Source: an uncultured Tolumonas sp. (lineage in GTDB: Bacteria; Pseudomonadota; Gammaproteobacteria; Enterobacterales; Aeromonadaceae). Taken from it: a stretch of DNA of 64,000 bases. Of this stretch, positions 1 to 9,006 are shown piece after piece (the stretch's first letter is position 1; each line of letters starts with the position of its first letter). The DNA lies in assembly GCF_963678185.1 (NCBI RefSeq), contig NZ_OY782757.1, forward strand, positions 3,314,001 to 3,378,000. Reading direction: 5' to 3'. A program made the position numbers and the translations under genes. Below the pieces are notes generated by a model, which did no database searches, was not told the DNA's origin, and worked only from the letters and a program-made list of their open reading frames with translations.

Positions 1-2
1 AC

Positions 3-575
3 GGTAAACCGCAACATATCAAAGGGTTCCTGCGTAGTTTTGCGCGTACTGCAGCGGATAGTGCGCAGTTCCTGAATCGTTTACACAAACTGAATGTACC
101 GATGATCGGACCTGATCCAGCCATGGTGCTTTGTTATCGTGATGAATATGTTCGTGCGTTAGGTGATGCACGTGGTGATTTTAAAGTGCAATTACCGCAA
201 GAATGGTTACTGTCAGTGCTTGATTCGTTACCGCAAAAAGAGGCGAGTGATGAGATGTTCTACCTGATGGGGCATTGCACCGAAAAAACCGCAGAGCCAA
301 GCAGTAATGGTGATTGGGCGAAAGTATTTAATCGCCTGGGGGCCAAATTGCAGCCGGTTGCCGTGGGTTGTTGTGGTATGGCGGGAACCTATGGCCATGA
401 TGTTAAACATCTGGATGACTCACGTCAGATCTACAAAAACAGCTGGCAACCTGCTTTGGCAAAACTGCCAACCTCGCAGGCACTGGCGACCGGTTATTCC
501 TGCCGTAGTCAGGTCAAACGGATCGATGGTAATAAACTAAAACACCCTGTGCAGGCATTGTTAGCATTGCTGTGA
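3..575 (+). CDS. ydiJ: YdiJ-type FAD/Fe-S dehydrogenase, C-terminal part
   Basis: Partial gene: the frame is open from the left edge and the 5' end lies outside the window. The visible ~190 residues are the C-terminal cysteine-rich part of a large FAD-linked oxidase with Fe-S domains. A CCG-type motif (GCCGMAGTYG) and flanking cysteines (GHC, YSCRSQ) typify the second redox module of glycolate/lactate oxidase-like enzymes. In E. coli the matching protein, YdiJ, oxidises D-2-hydroxy acids at the inner membrane. The call rests on these motifs and on the next gene being menI (ydiI), as in enteric bacteria. The FAD domain is out of view, so the substrate is inferred from the family. Confidence 0.8.
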   Translation, partial: GKPQHIKGFLRSFARTAADSAQFLNRLHKLNVPMIGPDPAMVLCYRDEYVRALGDARGDFKVQLPQEWLLSVLDSLPQKEASDEMFYLMGHCTEKTAEPSSNGDWAKVFNRLGAKLQPVAVGCCGMAGTYGHDVKHLDDSRQIYKNSWQPALAKLPTSQALATGYSCRSQVKRIDGNKLKHPVQALLALL

Positions 576-608
576 AATTAAAAGCGTAAAGTAAACGGAG
601 AAAACGTG

Positions 609-1043
609 GTGATTTGGCAACGAGATTTTACACTGGCGAGTTTAAATGCCGGCTCGGTAAATACACTGGTCGCTCATCTCGGTATCGAATACACCGCGTT
701 TGGTGATGACTATCTGCAGGCGACTATGCCGGTAGATAGTCGCACCCACCAACCATTTGGCATGTTGCATGGCGGTGCGTCTGTTGTGCTGGCTGAAACG
801 CTAGGTTCTGTGGCGGGGAATATGTGTGTTCCTCGCACACTTTGTTGCGTCGGGTTGGATATCAATGCCAATCATCTGCGCGCGAAACGCGATGGTATTG
901 TCACTGGCACTGCACATCCAATTCATCTGGGGTCGACGACACAAGTTTGGCAGATCAATCTGCACGATGAACGTGAGCGTTTGTTATGCACCAGTCGGCT
1001 GACATTAGCGGTACTTTCTCAGAAAAAAAGAACTGTGAAGTAA
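609..1043 (+). CDS. menI: Hotdog-fold 1,4-dihydroxy-2-naphthoyl-CoA thioesterase
   Basis: A 144-residue hotdog thioesterase of the PaaI/YdiI group. The E. coli enzyme hydrolyses DHNA-CoA in menaquinone synthesis and also accepts other aryl/acyl-CoAs. Diagnostic segments are MPVDSRTHQPFGMLHGGAS (substrate loop plus helix, with the HGG turn) followed by ETLGSVAGN containing the catalytic Glu. Length matches the family. Two GTG codons lie in tandem at 606 and 609. The GGAG ribosome site at 597-600 is 8 nt from 609, and the E. coli protein begins at the equivalent residue, so 609 is preferred. It lies 33 nt after ydiJ on the same strand and is probably cotranscribed with it. Confidence 0.88.
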   Translation: MIWQRDFTLASLNAGSVNTLVAHLGIEYTAFGDDYLQATMPVDSRTHQPFGMLHGGASVVLAETLGSVAGNMCVPRTLCCVGLDINANHLRAKRDGIVTGTAHPIHLGSTTQVWQINLHDERERLLCTSRLTLAVLSQKKRTVK

Positions 1044-1166
1044 TTGTGACAAGCAAAAATTGTAAATTGGCTGTATAATAACCAGCGTAAAAGAGAGTCG
1101 AGTAAGAGACCGTGTAAGCCCACCCGTCTGAAAACTTCTGAAATTGCTGCGATAACTATCACATTT

Positions 1167-1197
1167 TTGGCGACAAAGCTCGTCCAGTGTGTATAAT
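1167..1197 (+). promoter_or_regulatory. Candidate sigma70 promoter for deaD
   Basis: A perfect TATAAT at 1192-1197 is preceded by TTGGCG at 1167-1172 with a 19-nt spacer. This would give a leader of about 70 nt before deaD. A second TATAAT at 1074-1079 has no convincing -35 and could mark an upstream start. In E. coli deaD has a long regulated cold-shock leader. Whether this leader is regulated cannot be told from sequence. Confidence 0.4.
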
Positions 1198-1275
1198 CGC
1201 CACCCATTTCTTTGTTCGGGCCAGCAGCGTCTCCCTCGCTAAGTGCCCATCCTTGTAGAGTAGTGAAAAATAAAT

Positions 1276-3183
1276 ATGACTGATACCGAAAAATTGCCGA
1301 GCTTTAGCGAGCTGGGGTTAGCTGCGCCTATTCTGAAAGCCATAACCGCTGTGGGTTATGAAGATCCATCACCGATCCAAGCTGCTTCTATTCCGCCATT
1401 GTTGGAAGGCCGTGACCTGTTGGGTCAGGCGCAAACTGGTACAGGTAAAACAGGTGCGTTCGCCCTGCCAATCCTGTCTCGTCTGAATTTAACTCAGATG
1501 GATACTCAGGTGCTGATCCTGGCACCAACGCGTGAACTGGCTATTCAGGTTGCTGAAGCTTGCCAGAGCTACGCGCAATTTATCCCTGATTTCCATGTAC
1601 TGCCTATATATGGTGGTTCATCTTACGATTCACAACTGCGCGCACTACGCCGTGGTGCTCAAGTTGTTGTCGGTACTCCTGGCCGTGTTATGGACATGAT
1701 GCGTCGCGGTAAACTGGATCTGTCTGCACTGAAAACTCTGGTGCTGGACGAAGCAGACGAAATGTTGCGCATGGGCTTTATCGATGATGTGGAATGGGTT
1801 ATCGAACAATGTCCATTGGATCGCCAGATCGCGCTTTTCTCTGCCACTATGCCAGAACAGATCCGCCGCATTGCGCATCGTCACCTGAAATCCCCAGTGG
1901 AAATCAAGATCGCGTCTAAAACCAGCACTGCGACTAACATCCGTCAGCGTTACTGGTTGGTTTCTGGCTTGCATAAGCTGGATGCGATGACTCGTATGTT
2001 AGAAGTGGAACAATTCGATGCGTTGTTGGTATTCGTACGCACTAAAACTGCGGCTGAAGAGCTGACCAGCAAACTGTCTGCCCGTGGTCACTCTTGTGAA
2101 GCACTGCACGGTGATATTCCGCAGAAACTGCGTGAACGTACGGTAGAAAAACTGAAAGCGGGCCAGATCGACATTCTGATCGCGACTGACGTTGCTGCCC
2201 GTGGTCTGGACGTAGAACGTATTACTCACGTTGTGAACTACGATATTCCTTACGATACAGAATCTTATGTTCACCGTATCGGCCGTACTGGTCGTGCTGG
2301 TCGTACTGGCGATGCAATTCTGTTTGTTGCGCCGCGTGAGCGTCGTATGTTACGCATGATTGAACAGGCCACCCGCCAACCAATCGAGCCAATGCAGATG
2401 CCAACAGCGAAAGATATCAACAAACATCGTTTGGAACGCTTTAAACAGCAGATCCGTGAAACGCTGGATTCTGAACAAGACTTGCAGCCGTTCCAACAGA
2501 TCATCAACGAATTCCTGGAAGACGAAAGCACTGATCCATTAGATTTGTGTGCGGCGCTGGCGAAAATGGTACAGGGTGATGAGCCACTGTTCATGAACGA
2601 AAAAGAGCCAGAACCATTCCAACGTATGGATGACCGTAATGATCGTGGTAGTGACCGTTTTGAACGCGGTGGCCGTAACGACCGTGGCGGTGAGCGTTTC
2701 GAACGTGGTGGCGATCGCCCAGAACGCAGTGAACGTCGTTCACGTGCACCAGAAGGCCCAACTTCGCGTTACAAACTGCATGTTGGTCATGAACATGGCG
2801 TGAAACCAGGTCAGATCGTAGGCGCTATCGCTAACGAAGCTGGTATCGACAGCAAGTTCATCGGTCATATCGAAATTTATAACGATTTCACTACTGTTGA
2901 CCTGCCTGAAGGTATGCCTGCAGAAGTCATGAACACATTGAAGAAAGCGCGCGTTTGTCAGCGTCCGCTGGATATCGAATTGTTCACCGGTGAAGTGCCA
3001 GAATCTGCTCGTCGTGCACGTCCATCATTTGGTGATCGTCGTCCGCCTCGCGCTGACGGTGCTCGCAACGAAGGTCGTGGTGACCGTCCGTTCAAGAGCC
3101 GTTCTTCTGGCGACCGCACTGATCGTCCGCAACACCGTGATGGTGGTGCTGGTGCCGGTAGCAAATTCCGTCGCGATCGTTAA
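1276..3183 (+). CDS. deaD: DEAD-box ATP-dependent RNA helicase DeaD (CsdA)
   Basis: A 635-residue RNA helicase used in ribosome assembly and mRNA turnover, especially in the cold. The N-terminal FSELGL and SPIQ segments form the Q motif. Walker A (AQTGTGKT) is at residues 52-59, DEAD at 158-161, then SAT, and the C-terminal helicase core has HRIGRTGRAGR. After the core comes an Arg/Gly/Asp-rich linker with repeated DRGGERFERGG-like units, then a DbpA-type RNA-binding domain (about residues 490-570), then a basic RG-rich tail. Length is close to E. coli DeaD (629). It is monocistronic, with a strong terminator at 3210-3243 and a long 5' region. Confidence 0.95.
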   Translation: MTDTEKLPSFSELGLAAPILKAITAVGYEDPSPIQAASIPPLLEGRDLLGQAQTGTGKTGAFALPILSRLNLTQMDTQVLILAPTRELAIQVAEACQSYAQFIPDFHVLPIYGGSSYDSQLRALRRGAQVVVGTPGRVMDMMRRGKLDLSALKTLVLDEADEMLRMGFIDDVEWVIEQCPLDRQIALFSATMPEQIRRIAHRHLKSPVEIKIASKTSTATNIRQRYWLVSGLHKLDAMTRMLEVEQFDALLVFVRTKTAAEELTSKLSARGHSCEALHGDIPQKLRERTVEKLKAGQIDILIATDVAARGLDVERITHVVNYDIPYDTESYVHRIGRTGRAGRTGDAILFVAPRERRMLRMIEQATRQPIEPMQMPTAKDINKHRLERFKQQIRETLDSEQDLQPFQQIINEFLEDESTDPLDLCAALAKMVQGDEPLFMNEKEPEPFQRMDDRNDRGSDRFERGGRNDRGGERFERGGDRPERSERRSRAPEGPTSRYKLHVGHEHGVKPGQIVGAIANEAGIDSKFIGHIEIYNDFTTVDLPEGMPAEVMNTLKKARVCQRPLDIELFTGEVPESARRARPSFGDRRPPRADGARNEGRGDRPFKSRSSGDRTDRPQHRDGGAGAGSKFRRDR

Positions 3184-3209
3184 TTCACTCTGAATAGCGA
3201 ATAGAGTCA

Positions 3210-3243
3210 AAAAACCGCACAGCTTGCTGATGCGGTTTTTTTT
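3210..3243 (+). terminator. Intrinsic terminator after deaD
   Basis: Stem AAAAACCGCA (3210-3219) pairs with TGCGGTTTTT (3231-3240) and runs into eight T residues. It is well formed and directly follows deaD. Confidence 0.85.
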
Positions 3244-3276
3244 CGTCTGCTATTTGTGAAACGGCTTTTACAGCCA

Positions 3277-3305
3277 TAAAAAAAGGCATGAATAATCATG
3301 CCTTT
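3277..3305 (-). terminator. Intrinsic terminator for the rRNA methyltransferase gene
   Basis: Stem AAAGGCATGA (3282-3291) pairs with TCATGCCTTT (3296-3305) around a 4-nt loop. Read on the minus strand it is followed by a T run (plus-strand A tract 3277-3284). It sits 18 nt past the stop of the minus-strand gene and is convergent with the deaD terminator. Confidence 0.75.
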
Positions 3306-3322
3306 GTCATTTTAATCGTAAA

Positions 3323-4534
3323 TTAATTACGTTGTAGCAAGGCCATATAGAAGCCGTCAAAACCGGTTTCTGCCGGGCTGATGCTTTGATCGCGGATCAG
3401 TGAGAACTGACCATCACATTCATTCAGGAATTTAGCCACCTGATGTTGGTTTTCGGCTGGCAGCAGACTGCAGGTGGCATAAACCAGCTGACCACCGACT
3501 TTGACCATTTTGCTGTAGCGACGCAGAATGTCGGCTTGCAATTCCAGTAAAACTGGCAGACGTTCTGCGGTATCACGCCACTTGGTATCCGGGTTACGTT
3601 TTAAAACACCTAAGCCTGAGCATGGCACGTCTAACAATACACGGTCAGCACTTTCTTTCAGACGTTTGATGGTTTTGCTGCTTTCAATCAAGCGTGGCTC
3701 GATATTGTGAGCGCCTGCTCGACGAGCACGCAGACGCAGGTTGTCTACTTTCCACTGTTCCACGTCCATCGCTAATAAGCGGCCTTTACCGGCCATCAGA
3801 GCTGCCAGATGCAGTGTTTTACCACCGGTACCGGCACAAGCATCAATTACTCGCATGCCAGGTTCCACACCCAGGAATGGGGCAATGTGTTGTGAGCCGG
3901 CATCTTGCTGTTCAAACCAGCCATCTTTAAAGGCTTGCGTGCGAAACAGTGAACCATTCGAAGTGACTTCCAGAGCACCAGGTACGTCAGGCACTGCTCG
4001 GGTATCAATGTGTTCCAGCTGCAGACGATGTTGTAGCTGTGTCTCATCACATTTTAATGTGTTCACGCGGATATAGCGTTTGGCAGCATGCGTCAGCGCG
4101 GCACGTTCTGCCGGCCATGCTTCGCCCAGTTGTTCCTGACCCAGTTGTTCCAGCCACTCAGGGCAGCCGTCCCACAAGGCAGGTTGTGCTTTGGCTAATT
4201 CACGACGGGTTTCGAATGCTTTAGTGTCACACAGATCAGAAGCGCGTAAATTTGGTAATTGGCGGTTACGCAACAAGTGCCATTGGCAGATCAATGATTG
4301 CACGGCAATACCGGCTTGATCCATTGAGACATCAGCCAGGAATGCCAGCAGGTTGAGGTGGCGTAAAATATCACCGACCGCACCAATGACATGGAGCTGC
4401 GCCGCTTCCGGCATAGGTTCTGCTTTAAATTCCTGCGCAGTGGCGCGATCAACTGGTGATTTATCATTTAATACGGCAGACAGAATAGCTTGTACAGAGC
4501 CGCATTCCAGCGGAGTGAGTGCATAAGTGCGCAT
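3323..4534 (-). CDS. RsmB/NOP-family SAM-dependent RNA (cytosine-5-)-methyltransferase
   Basis: A 403-residue RNA m5C methyltransferase-like protein of the NOL1/NOP2/Sun family. The SAM-binding motif DACAGTGGK is at about 231-239. DVPCSGLG (Cys about 305) and YATCSLLP (Cys about 355) carry the two cysteines these enzymes use for catalysis and product release. The region before the catalytic core is not clearly the NusB-like domain of RsmB, and there is no obvious C-terminal PUA domain as in RsmF, so I give no symbol. The frame is open to 4600, but the start at 4534 has an upstream CAGG and removes a non-conserved extension. It is divergent from pdxH. The target cytosine is unknown. Confidence 0.85.
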   Translation of the reverse strand: MRTYALTPLECGSVQAILSAVLNDKSPVDRATAQEFKAEPMPEAAQLHVIGAVGDILRHLNLLAFLADVSMDQAGIAVQSLICQWHLLRNRQLPNLRASDLCDTKAFETRRELAKAQPALWDGCPEWLEQLGQEQLGEAWPAERAALTHAAKRYIRVNTLKCDETQLQHRLQLEHIDTRAVPDVPGALEVTSNGSLFRTQAFKDGWFEQQDAGSQHIAPFLGVEPGMRVIDACAGTGGKTLHLAALMAGKGRLLAMDVEQWKVDNLRLRARRAGAHNIEPRLIESSKTIKRLKESADRVLLDVPCSGLGVLKRNPDTKWRDTAERLPVLLELQADILRRYSKMVKVGGQLVYATCSLLPAENQHQVAKFLNECDGQFSLIRDQSISPAETGFDGFYMALLQRN

Positions 4535-4690
4535 GGATAAAACCTGAATAGTGGAAATGAGAAGATCATAGAAGGTCGCCTGCACGGAGACAAGAAACAT
4601 TACCGCTTTGCAGGCAATATCACAGACTTGTGATTAACAGTTATGCAGCGCACAATATTAGAATTTCGCATTAATGGGAAGAACAGAAAA

Positions 4691-5326
4691 ATGGATATTG
4701 CGGATTTACGTCGTGAATACCTGAAAGGCGGATTGCACCGCGAAGATTTGCCTGTCGATCCGATGGTTTTGTTTGAAAAATGGCTGCGCCAGGCTTGTGA
4801 CGCTAAATTGAGTGATCCGACCGCGATGAGCGTAGCGACAGTCGATGCCAATGGTCAGCCCTTTCAGCGCATGGTGTTATTGAAACATTATGATGCCGAT
4901 GGTTTTGTGTTTTATACCAATCTGGGTAGCCGTAAGGCGCAGCAGATCAAGGCTAATAACCATGTCAGCTTATTGTTTCCGTGGCACACGCTGGAACGCC
5001 AGATCCATATTACCGGTGTTGCGGAACAGCTGTCGCCATTGGAAGTCATCAAGTATTTTCATTCCCGCCCGAAAGACAGCCAGATCGCGGCATGGGTAAG
5101 CCAGCAATCGAGCCGGATTTCTGCCCGCAGTATGCTGGAAAGTAAATTTATGGAGATGCGCTCAAAATTTGCCAACGGTGAAATTCCGGTACCTAGTTTC
5201 TGGGGCGGTTATCGTATTCGTTTTGATAGCATTGAATTCTGGCAGGGTGGGGCTCATCGTTTGCATGACCGTTTCTTGTATCAGCGGCAGGGTGATTTCT
5301 GGCATATCGACCGTCTGGCACCGTAA
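4691..5326 (+). CDS. pdxH: Pyridoxamine/pyridoxine 5'-phosphate oxidase
   Basis: A 211-residue FMN enzyme that makes pyridoxal 5'-phosphate from PNP or PMP in the cytoplasm, the last step of B6 synthesis and salvage. Family signatures include the N-terminal [11 protein letters not shown], the FMN-binding [18 protein letters not shown] stretch, and the C-terminal [13 protein letters not shown] followed by RLAP at the very end. Translation is open from 4643, but ATG 4691 is chosen because the family starts there and GGGAAG lies 8 nt upstream. It is followed by a terminator at 5356-5384. Confidence 0.95.
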   Translation: MDIADLRREYLKGGLHREDLPVDPMVLFEKWLRQACDAKLSDPTAMSVATVDANGQPFQRMVLLKHYDADGFVFYTNLGSRKAQQIKANNHVSLLFPWHTLERQIHITGVAEQLSPLEVIKYFHSRPKDSQIAAWVSQQSSRISARSMLESKFMEMRSKFANGEIPVPSFWGGYRIRFDSIEFWQGGAHRLHDRFLYQRQGDFWHIDRLAP

Positions 5327-5355
5327 TGTGAACGAGAGAAGTATTCAAAAAAATA

Positions 5356-5384
5356 AAGCCCACTGATTTTCAGCGGGCTTTTTA
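5356..5384 (+). terminator. Intrinsic terminator after pdxH
   Basis: Stem AAGCCC-a-CTGA pairs with TCAG-c-GGGCTT and ends in T residues. A second hairpin at 5404-5422 (GAGGGATT/AATCCCTC) lies on the mscK side but lacks a clear T run. Confidence 0.75.
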
Positions 5385-5433
5385 GTCTGCAGTTATCGAA
5401 CAAGAGGGATTTTAAATCCCTCGTGGTTGCAGG

Positions 5434-8400
5434 TTATTTTTGTTCTGGGTCCGGTTTTGCTATGGCTGCTTTTGCGGCTGCCATCGCATCTAATGTTGCG
5501 GACGCAGCGGCGCCGGCAGCTGAAGCGGCGGTATCCACATTCACCACGTCACCATGCACATTTTTCAACGTCACTTCGACCTGATTAAACGCAATATTGA
5601 TCCCATGTTCAGAGAACAGATGATCAATCCGGCGATTCAGCTCATCCAGTGCCGGATTACGATCGCCCAGTTCTTGTACGAAGAAGCGCATTTCGTGATC
5701 CAGCGTGCTGGCGCCAAACGCGAGGAAATAGACACTCGGTGCCGGTTCTTTCATCACTCGCTGGTTTTCGGCGGCGGCTTGCAGCAGTAAACGACGGGTT
5801 AACTCCAGATCAGAGCCGTAAGAGACGCCAATACGTAATACCACACGCGTAATCGTATCGCTCAATGACCAGTTGATCAGACGTTCGGTCACGAATGCCC
5901 GGTTGGGAATGATCACTTCTTTACGGTCAAAGTCAGTAATGGTGGTGGCACGGATGCGGATCTTATTAACAGTACCGGAAAACCCAGACACAGTAATGGT
6001 GTCACCGATCCGCACCGGACGTTCGAACAAAATGATCAGGCCAGAGACGAAGTTGGCGAAGATTTCCTGTAAACCAAAACCCAGACCTACCGATAATGCG
6101 GCAACGAGCCACTGCAATTTGTTCCATTCCATCCCGATGATTGAGAGAGTGGAAATAGTACCGGTGGCTGTTAACAGATAGGATAAAATCGTAGTAATGG
6201 CATATGAGGTGCCTTGTGCCAGTTGCAGGCGCGATAAAACCAGCACTTCCAATAAGCCGGGTAAGTTGCGGGTCAGGATGTAAGTCACCATGGCGATGAC
6301 TCCCGCACCCAACAGATCTCGCAAGCTCACGGCTTCTAGCACGGCATTGCCGTCAGTACCCACGGTATGATGCCACAACGTAATACTATCCAGATAAGCA
6401 ATTACGGCGACCAGATCGGACCATAACCAATAGAAAGCACCAGCGAAGACTAACGTCAATGCGACGGTCACCAGACGCAGCGTTTGTTCGTTGATCTGTT
6501 CCAAGGTGATCGGTTTGTCATCACTGACTTCAACACCATCGGCATTTTCTGTTCGTTGCTGATGTTGACGTTTTGCCAATGCGCGGCGATAAGCCAAACG
6601 GCGGGCAGCAACAGACAATCCGCGTAGTGAGGTTTCATACAGCAGCACCCAGACTGACACCAGATAGAAGCTATCGATCAAACGCGCACTGAGTTTTAAG
6701 GCGGTGTAGTAATAACCAAAACCTAACAGGCCGATCAGGATCAGCGGCACCAGCCCAAAGGTCAGCGCCGTGATATTACGCCACAAGCCGGTTTGTTGGT
6801 TGTTGGGGCGTTTACGTACGGTAGTAAACAGTTCGAATGACAGAAACAGCAAGCTGATCAGGCAGATAATTTGCCCAACCACGTCATTGGCTAAACGAGA
6901 CGGATCGAGCTCACCCAGTGTGGCGACAAAAATCAGCGGTAACAGGGTGTACCAAATATAACGCAGGGCATTACGCAGGTGCGCCACGGTTTGGGCATCA
7001 TGGCCAAAGTGTTTTTGCGCCAAACCATCGGGTTTCAGCATGCGGCGCATTGAGCCAAAAGCCATATAGGCTAATGCCATGCGGAATGAGAGTTCACCAA
7101 TGATCAGCGGGGTGGATAAGCCACTGAAGACCAAGGCCAGACCACCACTCATGATCAGCAGTGCGCCGGGAATGGTACGCAGGAACACCAGCAAAATTGC
7201 TTTCGGGGTATGACTGTGCGTATCACTGCGTAACTGGCCAACTTCTTTGGCCAGCTTTTCAAAACGGCTCTGTATCGTTTGGCGTTTCCAGATCATGGCA
7301 CCCGCGATAACCAGCATCAGCAAAATAGCCGGGAAGACTTTCAGTGATTCCAGCAGCCAGTTATTCAGATTTGCACTGATATTTACGGCTTGCCATTGCA
7401 TCATGAGCGCGCCTGGTAACACTGTCAGCCATGCCATATCAAGTGGCTTGTTACTGCTGACCCAGAAGATTTGCTGCTGTAAGGTGGATTGCAGCGTTTT
7501 ACTGACACGCTCGAGTTGCTGTTGGTTCAATTGTAGGTTAATGGATAAATTCAACTGCTGGCCTAGTTGTTTATTCAACTGTTCCAGTAGTTCGCGACGA
7601 CCATCCAGCGCTTCATTCAACGTTGCCATTTGGTCCGCAGTTAATGCATCACCTTTGTTTTTTTCCAGAATTTTCTGGATGTACTCATTACGCTGATACA
7701 GCTGGTCACGTTGCTGGTTGACGTCAAACTGCGCCAAACGTAAGTCAGCGATCTGTTCTTCCGAGCCGCGCACTAAATTAGCATCGGGTAACATCTGACG
7801 TTGTTGATAGAGGATCTTCGACAGCAACAAACTGCCTTTCAGCACCGAGATCTGCTCGTTCAGGTTTTGTTCGGTTTGGGTGGTGCGATCCAGCCAGTTT
7901 TTAACTTTGATGTTTTCCTGCACCAGCGAGTTTACGCCTTGGGTCGCATCAATTAATTGCTGGCTGAGTTGCTGGTTCAGTTTCAGTTCTTTTTGGATGA
8001 ATGATGGCAATGCTTGAGAGTTATCATTCTGCGTGGTGCCACTTTCTTCTACGGTTTTTTCAGTGAGGGTCAGGCGCTTATTACTGACTTGCTGTTGTAA
8101 TAACTGCACCCAGTTATTCAGTTGCGCAATTTGGGCCGTCAAAAAATCGCGTTGTTTATTGTAGAGATCTTGCTGGCTGGTGTTGTTGTCCAGATCCTTC
8201 TGGCGTTGCTCTTGTTGCAATTGCAACAGCGCCAGTTCGGTATTCAGTTTTACACGCAGCGAGGGGGTCATTTCCCCATTCTGTTTCAAACCACTCAAAC
8301 GATTGCGGATATCCTGCATCCGCTGGTAATCCTGACTCATCGCCGATTGTGCGCGCTCAGGCAAAGTTTGCAGGAACGTCAGTTGACTGTTGGCATTGCC

Positions 8401-8838
8401 TAAATCACTTTGTGCACTTTGTAATTGGCTCAACAGATCGGTCAGACGACCATCTAACTGCGTTTGCGTCAGGCGACTGATTTCGTTTTTTAGTGCTTGA
8501 GTATCTTGTGCATCATTCTTTTGCAGTAACTCCAGCTGACGGGCGAATTCTTTCAGTTTTGCTGGTGCTTTTGTAAGGGATTGATCCTGATCTTTTAATT
8601 TGATTTTTTCTTTATCAATCGCATCTAAAAGCGTAATAGTTTGTTCGATATCGTCTTTTTGTGCTTTTTCGGCCACAGTCAACGTATCGCGTTTATTCAA
8701 AGAGGTGAGTTTGTTATCGAGACTGGCACGAGTTGGCAACTCTTGTTGCTGAGCCGCAAACAAAGTCGTACTGGTTAGAAGAAGAAGCCCGGATAACAGA
8801 CTGCGGAAAAGAGGCTGTTTTTGCATAGTGGTGCTCAC
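5434..8838 (-). CDS. mscK: MscK-type mechanosensitive channel (KefA family)
   Basis: An 1134-residue large MscS-superfamily channel that releases solutes or potassium on osmotic downshock. It has a signal peptide (to about 29, FAAQQQ), then a long periplasmic Gln-rich coiled-coil region (about 30-480), a multi-TM segment (about 490-900), and the MscS pore and beta domain. The segment PVRIGDTITVSGFSGTVN, followed by KIRIRATTITDFDRKEVIIP, is close to E. coli MscK. The protein ends in an Ala-rich tail (about 1095-1134). The start is uncertain: GTG at 8838 lacks a Shine-Dalgarno site, while ATG at 8826 keeps the same signal peptide. It lies downstream of pykF but is separated from it by a strong terminator. 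Confidence 0.9.
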   Translation of the reverse strand: MSTTMQKQPLFRSLLSGLLLLTSTTLFAAQQQELPTRASLDNKLTSLNKRDTLTVAEKAQKDDIEQTITLLDAIDKEKIKLKDQDQSLTKAPAKLKEFARQLELLQKNDAQDTQALKNEISRLTQTQLDGRLTDLLSQLQSAQSDLGNANSQLTFLQTLPERAQSAMSQDYQRMQDIRNRLSGLKQNGEMTPSLRVKLNTELALLQLQQEQRQKDLDNNTSQQDLYNKQRDFLTAQIAQLNNWVQLLQQQVSNKRLTLTEKTVEESGTTQNDNSQALPSFIQKELKLNQQLSQQLIDATQGVNSLVQENIKVKNWLDRTTQTEQNLNEQISVLKGSLLLSKILYQQRQMLPDANLVRGSEEQIADLRLAQFDVNQQRDQLYQRNEYIQKILEKNKGDALTADQMATLNEALDGRRELLEQLNKQLGQQLNLSINLQLNQQQLERVSKTLQSTLQQQIFWVSSNKPLDMAWLTVLPGALMMQWQAVNISANLNNWLLESLKVFPAILLMLVIAGAMIWKRQTIQSRFEKLAKEVGQLRSDTHSHTPKAILLVFLRTIPGALLIMSGGLALVFSGLSTPLIIGELSFRMALAYMAFGSMRRMLKPDGLAQKHFGHDAQTVAHLRNALRYIWYTLLPLIFVATLGELDPSRLANDVVGQIICLISLLFLSFELFTTVRKRPNNQQTGLWRNITALTFGLVPLILIGLLGFGYYYTALKLSARLIDSFYLVSVWVLLYETSLRGLSVAARRLAYRRALAKRQHQQRTENADGVEVSDDKPITLEQINEQTLRLVTVALTLVFAGAFYWLWSDLVAVIAYLDSITLWHHTVGTDGNAVLEAVSLRDLLGAGVIAMVTYILTRNLPGLLEVLVLSRLQLAQGTSYAITTILSYLLTATGTISTLSIIGMEWNKLQWLVAALSVGLGFGLQEIFANFVSGLIILFERPVRIGDTITVSGFSGTVNKIRIRATTITDFDRKEVIIPNRAFVTERLINWSLSDTITRVVLRIGVSYGSDLELTRRLLLQAAAENQRVMKEPAPSVYFLAFGASTLDHEMRFFVQELGDRNPALDELNRRIDHLFSEHGINIAFNQVEVTLKNVHGDVVNVDTAASAAGAAASATLDAMAAAKAAIAKPDPEQK

Positions 8839-8948
8839 AGTTGGTCATTTGTTGTATTGATGTTGATGTGCTGTAACAGGCTGCATCAAACTTGCGCAAG
8901 AATATAGCAAAACGAGAGATGACGCACAAAAAACCGCTGCGTGAGAAT

Positions 8949-8981
8949 AAAAAAAACGCCGGTACAGAGTACCGGCGTTTT
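8949..8981 (-). terminator. Intrinsic terminator of pykF
   Basis: A ten-pair GC-rich stem (ACGCCGGTAC 8956-8965 with GTACCGGCGT 8969-8978) is flanked by A and T runs, giving a U tract on the minus strand. It isolates mscK from pykF. Confidence 0.85.
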
Positions 8982-9006
8982 GAGGTTCTGGAACGCGAGC
9001 TGAAAA

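Noticed and set aside
1645-1974. Long antisense frames inside deaD (and similar ones inside thrA, purL, pykF, ilvI)
   Set aside because: Shadow frames of highly expressed genes with strong codon bias; no ribosome sites and no homology recognised.
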